The position numbers and the translations under genes were made by a program. Shown piece by piece: positions 8,021-16,398 of a stretch of 42,876 nucleotides of DNA. The notes under the pieces were generated by a model. It was not told where the DNA came from. It worked only from the letters and a program-made list of their open reading frames with translations, and ran no database searches. Position 1 is the stretch's first letter. Every line of letters begins with the position of its first letter. This stretch comes from Pararhizobium antarcticum (GTDB lineage: Bacteria > Pseudomonadota > Alphaproteobacteria > Rhizobiales > Rhizobiaceae), in NCBI RefSeq assembly GCF_001885585.1, contig NZ_LSRP01000099.1, forward strand, positions 1-42,876, given 5' to 3'.

Positions 8021-9067
8021 ATGAGCACGAACCGCAATTACGATCCGCACCGCAAATGGCAGCCCCGGACCCCGCCGAAGAGCGGCGAGGCCGTGCGGAC
8101 CTCTGCGATGATCGCGTCCTTGGCGGCGGAAGGCTACGAGACGGTTTCCGCGCCGTTCGGTCATGCGCTGGTTGCCGAGGCAAAGCGCAACGACAAGATC
8201 GTCGGACTGACGGCGGATCTTGCAAAATATACTGACCTGCACATCTTTGCCGAAGCCTTTCCGGAGCGATTCTACCAGATGGGCATGGCCGAGCAGGTGA
8301 TGTTTTCGGCTGCGGCCGGCCTCGCACGCGAGGGTTTCCTGCCGTTCGCCACCACCTATGCGGTCTTTGCCTCGCGCCGTGCCTATGATTTCATCGCCAT
8401 GGCGATCGCCGAGGAAAATCTTCCGGTCAAGATCGTCTGCGCCTTGCCGGGCCTGACCACCGGATATGGTCCAAGCCACCAGGCAACGGAAGATCTGGCG
8501 ATCTTTCGCGGGCTTCCGAACCTGACGATCATCGACCCCTGCGACGCGATCGACGTTGCGGAAGCCGTCCCGGCGATGGCAGCACATGACGGTCCTGTCT
8601 ATATGCGCCTGCTGCGCGGCAAGGTGCCGTCCGTCATTCACAAACACTGCCCCGATTACAAGTTCGAGATCGGCAAGGCCAAGCTCCTGCGCGACGGCAC
8701 GGATGCGCTGGTGATTTCCTCGGGATTCATGACCATGCGGGCGCTGGACGCGGCCGTGGAGATGGAAAAGGACGGCCTGTCCATCGGCGTGCTGCACTGC
8801 CCGACGATCAAGCCGCTCGATACGGCCACGATCCTATCGGAAGCCGGCAAGGGCGGAAGACTTGTGGTGACCGCTGAAAACCACACGCGGGTCGGCGGTC
8901 TTGGCGAGGCTGTCGCCGGCACGTTGCTCGTCAATGGCGTGACGCCGACCTTCCGGATGATCGGCCTGCCCGACCAGTTCCTGGATGCCGGGGCCTTGCC
9001 GAGCCTGCATGAGCGCTACGGCATTTCGACAGCCGCGATGATCCGCCAGATCCGCGGCTGGCTTTGA
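8021..9067 (+). CDS. Transketolase C-terminal subunit (AptB-like)
   Basis: A 348-residue protein with the transketolase pyrimidine-binding domain (about residues 25-190) and C-terminal transketolase domain (about 205-340). The pyrimidine-domain glutamate lies in PERFYQMGMAEQVMFSAAAGLA, and the TTYAVFASRRAYDFI and GYGPSHQATEDLAIFRGLPN segments are typical. It completes the enzyme begun by the upstream gene and should form a heterotetramer with it. The ATG at 8021 is preceded by GAGGAGGGA. An upstream in-frame extension lacks a ribosome site and was not used. Confidence 0.82.
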   Translation: MSTNRNYDPHRKWQPRTPPKSGEAVRTSAMIASLAAEGYETVSAPFGHALVAEAKRNDKIVGLTADLAKYTDLHIFAEAFPERFYQMGMAEQVMFSAAAGLAREGFLPFATTYAVFASRRAYDFIAMAIAEENLPVKIVCALPGLTTGYGPSHQATEDLAIFRGLPNLTIIDPCDAIDVAEAVPAMAAHDGPVYMRLLRGKVPSVIHKHCPDYKFEIGKAKLLRDGTDALVISSGFMTMRALDAAVEMEKDGLSIGVLHCPTIKPLDTATILSEAGKGGRLVVTAENHTRVGGLGEAVAGTLLVNGVTPTFRMIGLPDQFLDAGALPSLHERYGISTAAMIRQIRGWL

Positions 9068-9145
9068 AGAATTCCTGAATTCCAATCACATTCTTGCACT
9101 GCGCGTGATTGCGCCGGTGCGATCTGACCAAAGGGAGAAGAAACA

Positions 9146-9904
9146 ATGGGTATAGCTCTGCTCGAGGGCAAATTTGCAGTCATCACCGGTGCAGCGTCTA
9201 AGCGTGGTCTCGGCAAGGCAACGGCCAGGCTGTTTGCCGCACATGGTGCCACCGTCGCGATCCTCGATCTGGACGAGGCCGCCGCGAAGGCCGCCGCTGC
9301 CGATCTCGGCCCGCAGCATGTCGGCATGGCTTGCAACGTCACCGACCTCGAAGCAGCCCGCACGGTCATGGCCGCACTGATCGCCAAGTGGGGTCAGATC
9401 GACATTCTCGTCAACAATGCCGGCATCACCCAGCCGCTGAAAATCATGGATATCGCCCCGGAAAATTACGACGCGGTTCTGGACGTGAACCTGCGCGGTA
9501 CGCTTTATTGCAGCCAGGCCGTCATCCCGCACATGCGCGAGCGCCAACAGGGCAAGATCGTCAACATGTCGTCGGTTTCGGCACAACGCGGCGGTGGCAT
9601 CTTCGGTGGTCCGCATTATTCGGCAGCCAAGGCCGGTGTTCTCGGCCTGACCAAGGCGATGGCCCGCGAACTCGCGCCCGTCAACGTGCGGGTCAACGCT
9701 ATTTGCCCCGGCTTCATCGCCACCGACATCACCGCCGGCATGCTGACGCCGGAAAAGCTCGTGGAAATCGAGGCCGGCATCCCGATGGCGCGCGCCGGAA
9801 CCGCGGACGATGTGGCCGGTTGCGCCCTGTTCCTTGCCTCGGACCTGTCGTCCTACGTCACCGGCTCGGAAGTCGATGTCAACGGCGGCTCGCTGATCCA
9901 TTGA
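9146..9904 (+). CDS. SDR-family NAD(P)-dependent oxidoreductase
   Basis: A 252-residue classical short-chain dehydrogenase. It has the nucleotide motif TGAASKRGLG (two residues longer than the usual TGAASGIG), the structural NNAG motif, catalytic Ser in MSSVSA, and Tyr/Lys in YSAAK. The C-terminal VTGSEVDVNGG is standard. The gene lies inside the transketolase operon with GGGAGAAG before its ATG. It probably interconverts a polyol or sugar acid and a keto sugar that feeds the downstream kinase. The substrate cannot be assigned. Confidence 0.85.
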   Translation: MGIALLEGKFAVITGAASKRGLGKATARLFAAHGATVAILDLDEAAAKAAAADLGPQHVGMACNVTDLEAARTVMAALIAKWGQIDILVNNAGITQPLKIMDIAPENYDAVLDVNLRGTLYCSQAVIPHMRERQQGKIVNMSSVSAQRGGGIFGGPHYSAAKAGVLGLTKAMARELAPVNVRVNAICPGFIATDITAGMLTPEKLVEIEAGIPMARAGTADDVAGCALFLASDLSSYVTGSEVDVNGGSLIH

Positions 9905-9911
9905 TGAAGAT

Positions 9912-9939
9912 GACGGCCCGGTTTCAAGGCCGGGCCGTC
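9912..9939 (+). terminator. Intercistronic hairpin (attenuator or mRNA-stabilising stem)
   Basis: A 10-bp GC-rich stem (GACGGCCCGG with CCGGGCCGTC) and an 8-nt loop sit in the 58-bp gap between the SDR gene and the TIM-barrel gene. Only a weak GTTGCAGTT tail follows, so partial termination or protection of the upstream message is more likely than full termination. Confidence 0.5.
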
Positions 9940-9962
9940 GTTGCAGTTCTCGGGAGAAACGT

Positions 9963-10787
9963 ATGAAAATCGGACTTGGCAGCTATGCTTTCCGCTGGTC
10001 TATCGGCATCAAGGACCTGCAGCCGGAAAAGCCGATGACGGCAATGGAGGTTCTGGACATCGCGCATGGGCACGGCCTTGGCCTGGTGCAATATGCTGAC
10101 AACCTGCCGCTCGACCGCCTGACGCCGGACGAGCATATCGCGCTGAAACAGCGCGCTGACAGCTACGACATGACGCTCGAACTGGGAATCCAGTCCTTTG
10201 ATGCGAAGGAGCTGGCGCGTTACATCCCGATCGGCGAGCGGATCGGCTCGAAGATCTTGCGCGTGGCGCTGGATGCCGAGGATGCGCTCATTCCGGTGGC
10301 CGAACTTGCCGCTGAGATCCGCGAACTCCTGCCGGATGGCAAGCGAGCCGGCCTTCGCTTTGCCATAGAGAACCATTTCAACTACCCGTCGACCCGTATG
10401 GTGGAACTGCTGGATGCGGTTTCCGATGAGGCGCTCGGCGTCTGCCTTGATGTCGCAAACTCCATCTGCGCCGGGGAATGGCCGATGACCACGGTCAGGA
10501 TGCTGGCCCCCTACACGATCAACCTTCACCTGAAGGACTATCAGATCACCCCCGACCCCTATGGCGTCGGTTTCCGAATCCATGGCACGCCGCTGGGCGA
10601 GGGGCGGGCGGAGATCGAGGAGATCCTCGCCTGCCTGTCGCATTGCCCCGACGATATGAGCTGCATTCTGGAACACTGGCTGCCGCAAACCGATGACATG
10701 GCGGCGACGCGCCGGCTGGAGCATGCATGGCTGGATCGCACGGTTGCGGCCGCCAAGCGGTTGGTTCCCTCGACCACCGCCGACTGA
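9963..10787 (+). CDS. Xylose-isomerase-like TIM-barrel protein, probable 3-oxo-isoapionate decarboxylase (OiaC-like)
   Basis: A 274-residue protein of the sugar phosphate isomerase/epimerase (AP endonuclease 2-like) superfamily. Likely metal ligands lie at strand ends: Glu in FAIENHF, Asp in CLDVANS, His in LHLKDY and Glu in CILEHWLP. OiaC of the D-apiose pathways belongs to this superfamily and converts 3-oxo-isoapionate to L-erythrulose and CO2. The setting, with a DhaK-type kinase next and apiose genes nearby, makes that activity plausible. An isomerase or epimerase function is the alternative, since this fold is functionally broad. GGGAGAAACG precedes the ATG. Confidence 0.6.
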   Translation: MKIGLGSYAFRWSIGIKDLQPEKPMTAMEVLDIAHGHGLGLVQYADNLPLDRLTPDEHIALKQRADSYDMTLELGIQSFDAKELARYIPIGERIGSKILRVALDAEDALIPVAELAAEIRELLPDGKRAGLRFAIENHFNYPSTRMVELLDAVSDEALGVCLDVANSICAGEWPMTTVRMLAPYTINLHLKDYQITPDPYGVGFRIHGTPLGEGRAEIEEILACLSHCPDDMSCILEHWLPQTDDMAATRRLEHAWLDRTVAAAKRLVPSTTAD

Positions 10788-10879
10788 AACGCAAGCCCAG
10801 AACTGTTTCGAAATCCACGACAACCGGACGTCGCTGCGGTGGCGCTACCGTCGAATGTCCAGAAGGATCGTACCGGACC

Positions 10880-12631
10880 ATGAGCATCAAGACCAAGAAA
10901 CTGATCAACGCACCCGAAAATATCATCCCCGAATTTATCGAGGGTCTGATCGCCGCCTATCCCGACATGCTGTGCGTGGAAGGAAGCACCGGCCGTGCGG
11001 TCGTTGCGCAACAGGGCCCGCGCGATGGCAAGGTCGGCATTGTCATTGGCGGCGGTTCCGGACACGAACCCGCCTTTGCAGGATATGTTGGCCAGGGACT
11101 GGCCGACGCCGCAGCGGTTGGCAATGTCTTTGCGTCCCCTTCACCGGAGCAGATTCTGGATGCGGGCCGGGCCGCCGATGGCGGGGCAGGCGTGGTCTTT
11201 CTCTACGGCAACTACACCGGCGATGTGCTCAACTTCACGATGGCGGCGGAGGAATTGGAGGCCGAAGGGACGCCGGTGCGCCAGATTGCCGTCGCCGACG
11301 ACGTCGCATCCGCACCGTTTGAGCGTCGGCACGAACGCCGTGGCGTTGCCGGCGATTTCTTCGTCTTCAAATGCGCCGGGGCCGCCGCCGATCTTGGCGA
11401 GCCGCTGCAGCGCGTCGAAGAACTGGCCCGTCTTGCCAATGACAGATGCCGTTCCATGGGCGTGGCGCTCGGAGCCTGCTCTTTGCCGCAGACCGGCACG
11501 CCGAATTTCGAGATCGGCGCTGCAGACATGGAAATCGGCATGGGTCTTCATGGCGAACCGGGCATGCGCCGCGAGCCTCTGGCGCCTGCCGATGCCGTGA
11601 CGGATGTTCTGATGGAACCCATCCTGCGGGAACTCGGTCTCAACGATGGCGATCGCGTGGCGGTGCTCGTCAACGGGCTGGGGGCCACGACACAGCTGGA
11701 ACTCTTTCTTGTCTTCCGGCGCGTGAAGCAGATCCTCGATCAAAGGAGCATCCACATCCACGCCAACTGGGTGGGCGAATATGCAACGTCGCTGGAAATG
11801 GCCGGCGCGTCGGTGACGTTGTTGAAGCTCGACGACGCGCTGACGCGGCTCCTCGACCATCCCTGCCGCACGCCGGCCCTGACGGTGGGTGCTGCAGCTG
11901 AGCGCCCGGTGGATGCGCAGCGCAGCGTCCGAAAGACGAGGGCCATCAAGGATGTCGTCGTTTTGGATCGCGCCACATTGGCCACCGGCGGGCGCATTAC
12001 GCCGCCTGCGTTCCTTGCCATGATGCGGGCGGTCTCGGTCGCAATCCGTGCGCAAAAAGACTGGTTGTCTCAGCTCGACGGCGTCATCGGCGACGGTGAT
12101 CATGGCGTGACCATGGATATCGGCTGGACGGCGGTCGGGCATGTTCTGGACGCGCAGCCGCGGGATGCGGTGATTGCCCAGACCTGCGAACAGATGGCAC
12201 AGGCCTTTCTGACGGCCGTGGGCGCGTCTTCGGGGCCGCTTTACGCCGGCGCTTTTCGTTCTGCTGCAGCAGCTGTCAACACCCGCCTGAACCTTGATTC
12301 TGCAGCTCTCGCCGCCTGGATTGCCGGGATGAACAACGGCATTCTTGCCCGTGGCGGCGCGAAGCCCGGAGACAAGACGATGATCGACGCCTGGGCACCG
12401 GCTGCGGAAGCCGCTGCGATAGCGGCACAGGCGGGCGGCGATGAACGTGCCGTGTTGCAGGCCGCATGCGATGCCGCGAAGACAGGAATGGACGACACAG
12501 CCGGTATCGAGAGCCGTCGCGGCCGCTCGGCGAAACTTGGGCTGCGGTCGATTGGCCATATAGACCCCGGCGCCGCCTCGGCCTATCTCACGCTCCGCGC
12601 AATGCATGAGGCCTTGCTGGGCCTTGAATAG
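10880..12631 (+). CDS. DhaK-DhaL ketose kinase (dihydroxyacetone kinase family; possible L-erythrulose kinase)
   Basis: A 583-residue ATP-dependent single-chain kinase. The DhaK domain (about residues 1-330) contains GGGSGHEP (57-64) and the catalytic histidine in MGLHGEPG (His224), which binds the ketose carbonyl covalently. The DhaL domain (about 375-580) has the magnesium-binding GDGDHG (404-409) and a GGAKPGDKTMIDAW segment. This family includes dihydroxyacetone kinase and the erythrulose kinases LerK/DerK. Next to an OiaC-like decarboxylase, L-erythrulose is an attractive substrate. The ATG at 10880 follows AGAAGGATCG; the in-frame upstream stretch overlaps the preceding gene and is not needed. 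Last gene of the operon. Confidence 0.85.
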   Translation: MSIKTKKLINAPENIIPEFIEGLIAAYPDMLCVEGSTGRAVVAQQGPRDGKVGIVIGGGSGHEPAFAGYVGQGLADAAAVGNVFASPSPEQILDAGRAADGGAGVVFLYGNYTGDVLNFTMAAEELEAEGTPVRQIAVADDVASAPFERRHERRGVAGDFFVFKCAGAAADLGEPLQRVEELARLANDRCRSMGVALGACSLPQTGTPNFEIGAADMEIGMGLHGEPGMRREPLAPADAVTDVLMEPILRELGLNDGDRVAVLVNGLGATTQLELFLVFRRVKQILDQRSIHIHANWVGEYATSLEMAGASVTLLKLDDALTRLLDHPCRTPALTVGAAAERPVDAQRSVRKTRAIKDVVVLDRATLATGGRITPPAFLAMMRAVSVAIRAQKDWLSQLDGVIGDGDHGVTMDIGWTAVGHVLDAQPRDAVIAQTCEQMAQAFLTAVGASSGPLYAGAFRSAAAAVNTRLNLDSAALAAWIAGMNNGILARGGAKPGDKTMIDAWAPAAEAAAIAAQAGGDERAVLQAACDAAKTGMDDTAGIESRRGRSAKLGLRSIGHIDPGAASAYLTLRAMHEALLGLE

Positions 12632-12671
12632 TCCGGAGAAGGGCGCGATCCTTTTCTCGTCGGGATCAGGT

Positions 12672-14045
12672 TCAAGCCGGCAGAACCTTGCCCGGATTGA
12701 GAATGCCGTTGGGATCAAGCGCCTGCTTGATCCGCCGCATGACCGCGATTTCGGCTTCGCTGCGGGAGTGGTCTAGGAAATCGCGTTTCAGCGTGCCGAT
12801 GCCGTGCTCGGCCGAGATCGAACCCTTGAACTGCCGCACCAGACCATAGGCAATCGTGTCGATCGCGTGCAGGTCGTGCGCGTCTATCCCGTCCTTCCAG
12901 ACGGCCACATGCAGGTTGCTGTCGCCGACATGGCCGAAAAACGAGACATGGGCGTTGGGGAAGTGCTGGAGAAGCGCCGCCGAGCAGTCGTCGGCGAAAT
13001 CGCCGAGCTGGCCGATCGGCAGGCTGATGTCGAGATTGACAAGGCCCGGCAGGCGCTGATCCATGGCATGGCCTTCGCGCACTGACCAGAAAATCCGGGC
13101 TTCCTTTTCCGACTGGGCGACCAGCGCATCCTGGATCGTGCCATCCTCTAGCGCCGTGCCGAGGAATGTCTCGAAACGTTCCCTGTCCTCGCCGCTCCCC
13201 GAAGAATCGACCTCGATGATCACCGCAAAGGGTGGCGGGTTTTCGAAAAGCGAGAGCGCCAGCGCCTCGGTGTTGAAGCGGAAATAGCTGTCCCACATGG
13301 CCTCGAACGCCGACAGGCCCGGGAGATCGCGTTGCGCCGATTTCAGGAGGGCGACGACGGCGCCATAGGTTTCGACCGCACAGAGCGCGGTCAGCCGGGC
13401 AGCGGGCAGGGGACGAAGGCGCAGGACCGCGCGGGTGATGATGCCGAGCGTGCCTTCCGCGCCGATGAACAATTGGCGCAGATCGTAGCCGGTATTGTTC
13501 TTCATCATCTTGTTGAGAGACGACAGAACAGTGCCGTCAGCGAGAACCGCTTCGAGCCCGAGCACATTATCGCGGGTCATTCCGTGGCGGATGACGCGGA
13601 TGCCGCCGGCATTGGTGGAAAGATTGCCGCCGATCTGGCAGGAGCCGCGCGCCCCCAGATCGATCGGCAACAACAGGCCCATCTCTTCCGCAGCGCGCTG
13701 GGCGACTTCCAGCGGCGTGCCGGCCAGGACCGTCATGGTGCCTGCCGCGACGTCGATCTCCTCGATGCCGGTGAGGCGCTCGAGCGACAGCGCGATCGCG
13801 CCGTCATCAGCATTGGCGCCGCCGGCAAGCCCGGTGCGGCCACCCTGGGGAACGACGGGCTGGCGGTAACGGTCGCAGATCTGTAGCGCGAGCGACACCT
13901 GTTGCGTGCTTGCGGGACGCAAGACGGCCAGCGGCAAGGTGCGGCCCGTGGTGCTGGCGTCGCTGCGATAGCGCTCGCCGATCGCAGCCCCCGTCAGGAC
14001 CGCATCCGCACCCAGCGCCTCGATAAGGTCGGTGATCACGCTCAT
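12672..14045 (-). CDS. FAD-binding 2-hydroxyacid dehydrogenase (GlcD / D-lactate dehydrogenase-like)
   Basis: A 457-residue flavoprotein of the vanillyl-alcohol oxidase superfamily. The FAD-binding domain (about residues 35-215) has VVPQGGRTGLAGGA and QIGGNLSTNAGG. The C-terminal domain carries FFGHVGDSNLH, close to the usual GHxGDGNxH active-site motif, and SAEHGIGTLK. The family oxidises glycolate, D-lactate, D-2-hydroxyglutarate and similar acids, passing electrons to the respiratory chain or a flavoprotein. It overlaps the upstream FMN dehydrogenase gene by 4 nt, so the two are coupled. No GlcE or GlcF partner is present, hence a stand-alone enzyme. Glycolate made by the RuBisCO-like enzyme is a reasonable substrate guess. 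Confidence 0.82.
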   Translation of the reverse strand: MSVITDLIEALGADAVLTGAAIGERYRSDASTTGRTLPLAVLRPASTQQVSLALQICDRYRQPVVPQGGRTGLAGGANADDGAIALSLERLTGIEEIDVAAGTMTVLAGTPLEVAQRAAEEMGLLLPIDLGARGSCQIGGNLSTNAGGIRVIRHGMTRDNVLGLEAVLADGTVLSSLNKMMKNNTGYDLRQLFIGAEGTLGIITRAVLRLRPLPAARLTALCAVETYGAVVALLKSAQRDLPGLSAFEAMWDSYFRFNTEALALSLFENPPPFAVIIEVDSSGSGEDRERFETFLGTALEDGTIQDALVAQSEKEARIFWSVREGHAMDQRLPGLVNLDISLPIGQLGDFADDCSAALLQHFPNAHVSFFGHVGDSNLHVAVWKDGIDAHDLHAIDTIAYGLVRQFKGSISAEHGIGTLKRDFLDHSRSEAEIAVMRRIKQALDPNGILNPGKVLPA

Positions 14046-15217
14046 GGCTTGATTGAATCTCCGGTTCGGCCGGGTTTGTGGAGGAAGGATGGCAGGTCGG
14101 CAATCGTGCGGCAACCGAGCTGCGCCATGGCGCCGGACAGTTCGGCCTTGAGAATGCCGATCAGGTGGTCACCACCCCGCGCGCCGATCGCGGCACTGGC
14201 GTAAATGAAGGGTCGGCCGAGAAGCACGGCATCGGCACCGAGTGCCAGCATGCGAGCGATATCGAGGCCGGAGCGGATGCCGCCGTCGGCAAGGATTGGC
14301 ACATCCGGCCCGAGCGCACGGCGCATCCCGGGCAGCACGGAAACGGCGGTCGGTGCGGCATCAAGCTGGCGGCCGCCATGATTGGAGACGATCAGGCCGT
14401 CGGCGCCAAGTGCCAGATAGGCCTGCGCCTCCGTGACATCGAGTACGCCCTTGATCAACATGTTTCCGCTCCACGCATCGCGGATTCGGCGGACCCGCTC
14501 TGCCCCGAGATGGCCGGTCATGACGCGGCCGACGAACGCAGCGGATTGCTGCAGGGAAACGCCCTTCGGAAAATAGGGCGAGAGGTTCTCGAAATCGGGA
14601 ATGCCATGCCGCAACACGTGGCGCGCCCAGGCTGGGTGCGTGGCGATCTGGAACAAGGTGCGCGCATCGAGAATCGGTGGCACGGACATGCCGTTGCGGA
14701 TATCGCGCTCGCGGCGGGTGGGGGCTGGGATGTCGACGGTCAGCACCAGGGTCCGGTAACCGGCGCGAAGGGCGCGTTCGAGCATGTCGGCTTCCATTGC
14801 CGGATCGTTCGGCGGGTAGAACTGGAACCAGCCATTGTCGTCGACAACCGGACCGATCGTTTCCATCGAACGATTTGCAAAGGTGGAGAGCACATGCGGA
14901 ATGTTGTGCGCCATCGCCGCCTGCGCCAAAGGCAGCTCGCAGCCCGGCCAGAGCAGGCCGGCAAGACCGAGCGGGGCAACGCCGAACGGCGCATCGAAAC
15001 GCTTTCCAAGCACAGTGATGCCCATGTCCGGCGTGGCCGCCTCCGAAAGGTAGCGTGGCATCAGTTCGACCGTGTCGAGGCTTGCCGCGTTGCGCCGCAC
15101 GCTGCTTTCGCGTCCGAGGCCGCCGATCAGATAATCATGCACGAAACCCGGCATGCGCCGCGCTGCAGCTGCTTCCATATCGGGGATGCAGGGAAAGCGG
15201 CGGTTGAGGTTTTTCAT
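14042..15217 (-). CDS. FMN-dependent alpha-hydroxyacid dehydrogenase (LldD / glycolate oxidase family)
   Basis: A 391-residue FMN TIM-barrel enzyme. FMN and substrate contacts are visible in WFQFYPP and LTVDIPAPTRRERDIRNG. The catalytic signature SNHGGRQLD holds the active-site His and substrate-binding Arg, followed by the phosphate-binding DGGIRSGLDIARMLALGADAV-type barrel end. Family members oxidise L-lactate, glycolate or other (S)-2-hydroxyacids. Pairing with a GlcD-like gene is unusual and may give oxidation of both stereoisomers, or of glycolate by two routes. The ATG at 15217 (MKNLNRRF) is preferred over upstream in-frame codons because it matches the family start. Confidence 0.85.
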   Translation of the reverse strand: MKNLNRRFPCIPDMEAAAARRMPGFVHDYLIGGLGRESSVRRNAASLDTVELMPRYLSEAATPDMGITVLGKRFDAPFGVAPLGLAGLLWPGCELPLAQAAMAHNIPHVLSTFANRSMETIGPVVDDNGWFQFYPPNDPAMEADMLERALRAGYRTLVLTVDIPAPTRRERDIRNGMSVPPILDARTLFQIATHPAWARHVLRHGIPDFENLSPYFPKGVSLQQSAAFVGRVMTGHLGAERVRRIRDAWSGNMLIKGVLDVTEAQAYLALGADGLIVSNHGGRQLDAAPTAVSVLPGMRRALGPDVPILADGGIRSGLDIARMLALGADAVLLGRPFIYASAAIGARGGDHLIGILKAELSGAMAQLGCRTIADLPSFLHKPGRTGDSIKP

Positions 15218-15433
15218 GGTGTCAGGCTCGCTTCCCGTTGGCGCAGTGCCGTTTCCTATCACGATTTGGCATCGTTCCAGCCCGTGGCAAACAAGCCATT
15301 CCCCAGTGAGCCGCAGAGACCATTTCTGAAATTCCCTGGGCGGTTTCCGCGGGACCCATGGTGCCGGCCATCTGTTCGCATACAGCGTGTGCCAGCGGAC
15401 AATCGAAAACGAGTGAAACGTGCATTGACCTCG

Positions 15434-16174
15434 CTAATCCGTCAGATGGGCCATGTCGCTACGCGCATTCTTGCTGGCGTAGAGCGCCCGCGAGCGTTCC
15501 AGATGCCGCAGCACCGCCTGTTCGGCCGCATCCGGGTCGTTGCTTTCAAGACAGGTGATGATTTCTGCGTGTTCGGCCAGCGTCAGCTTTTCCTTGCCGG
15601 TCCAGATCAGCATCTCCGTGTGATACTCCTTCAGCCAGGCCAGCATCGCCTCGCTGATGGCAATGAAGATCGGATTGCCGGAAATTGCGGCGATGCGGGT
15701 GTGAAACTCCATGTCGGCGGAAATAAAGGCTTCCGCCTGCCCGAGAGAAGTCCTCTGGCGCTCGAGAATTGCCTGCAGGTCTGCAATATCCAGCTTGCTC
15801 GCCTTTCCAGCGGCCTCCCGCGCCATGCCGCGCTCGAAGAAAATACGGGCGCTTTTCAGATGTTCGAGGGAATCCGACGATTTCGACAGCATCATCTTTG
15901 CCGTCATGTCCACCTGCCGGAAGATCGATTGCGCCGTCAGTTCCAGCACCTTGGCGCGCTCGCCATGGGATATGACCACCAGTCCCATATTGGCAAGCGA
16001 CTGCATGGCCTCGCGGATTGCCGGACGGCCGACGCCGAAGCGTTCCATCAACTCGCGCTCCGACGGCATTTCGTCGCCCGGCTCCAGTTCTCCCGCGGTG
16101 ATCATGCCGCGCAAACGCGAAAACACCTCGTCGGACAGTTTGCGGCGAACGATCTGCTCTGTTTGCTGGCCCAT
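15434..16174 (-). CDS. GntR-family regulator, FadR/NanR subfamily
   Basis: A 246-residue repressor-type protein. The N-terminal winged helix (about residues 8-75) contains PGDEMPSERELMERFGVGRPAIREAMQSL. The C-terminal FCD ligand domain retains metal-binding residues in DMEFH, EHAEII and RHLERS. Motif order resembles proteins annotated NanR. In E. coli NanR binds GGTATA repeats, and a matching element lies 150-170 bp away before the RuBisCO-like gene and again before apnO. The gene diverges from the RuBisCO-like operon and lies upstream of the FMN/FAD dehydrogenase genes, so it probably governs the whole apionate block in response to an acid-sugar ligand. GGAAGAT precedes the ATG. Confidence 0.88.
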   Translation of the reverse strand: MGQQTEQIVRRKLSDEVFSRLRGMITAGELEPGDEMPSERELMERFGVGRPAIREAMQSLANMGLVVISHGERAKVLELTAQSIFRQVDMTAKMMLSKSSDSLEHLKSARIFFERGMAREAAGKASKLDIADLQAILERQRTSLGQAEAFISADMEFHTRIAAISGNPIFIAISEAMLAWLKEYHTEMLIWTGKEKLTLAEHAEIITCLESNDPDAAEQAVLRHLERSRALYASKNARSDMAHLTD

Positions 16175-16398
16175 ATCTTCCCGTCGATGTCTTTTCGTTG
16201 CCGGACACGCTGTCCACCGGATTATGCACTGTTGCTTGCGCAAAGCGAAAGCCGGGAAACGCCCCCTCATCACGCCGTCCACATTCATCTCGGCACAGGC
16301 AAGGTTCCTGTTGCATGAATTGCTATACTCATTATACCAGTTGCCCGATCCTTTCCACCACCGTAATCTGATTTTTGCGAAAACCGGGACTGGCCTTC
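16175..16398. promoter_or_regulatory. Divergent promoter region, GntR regulator and RuBisCO-like operon
   Basis: A 224-bp gap without a supportable gene. It must drive the regulator leftwards and the RuBisCO-like operon rightwards. Its only conspicuous element is the 19-bp repeat at 16327-16345, which overlaps -10-like sequences (TATACT at 16324-16329 and TTATAC at 16332-16337), a position suited to repression of the rightward promoter. Confidence 0.5.
16327..16345. promoter_or_regulatory. Putative GntR (NanR-like) operator, copy 1
   Basis: ACTCATTATACCAGTTGCC, 54 bp before the RuBisCO-like start. Read on the other strand it contains GGTATA, ATGA, GTATAG, two tandem NanR-like half sites. An 18/19 match occurs at 19094-19112 before apnO. 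Binding by the adjacent GntR protein is inferred. Confidence 0.6.

Noticed and set aside
12632-12671. Possible bidirectional terminator between the kinase and FAD dehydrogenase genes
   Set aside because: Only a 5-bp GATCC/GGATC pairing with a large loop is visible; too weak to annotate.
15222-15425. A 67-codon minus-strand frame between the GntR and FMN dehydrogenase genes
   Set aside because: It begins close after the regulator stop, but no ribosome site of note or family pattern was seen; treated as intergenic.
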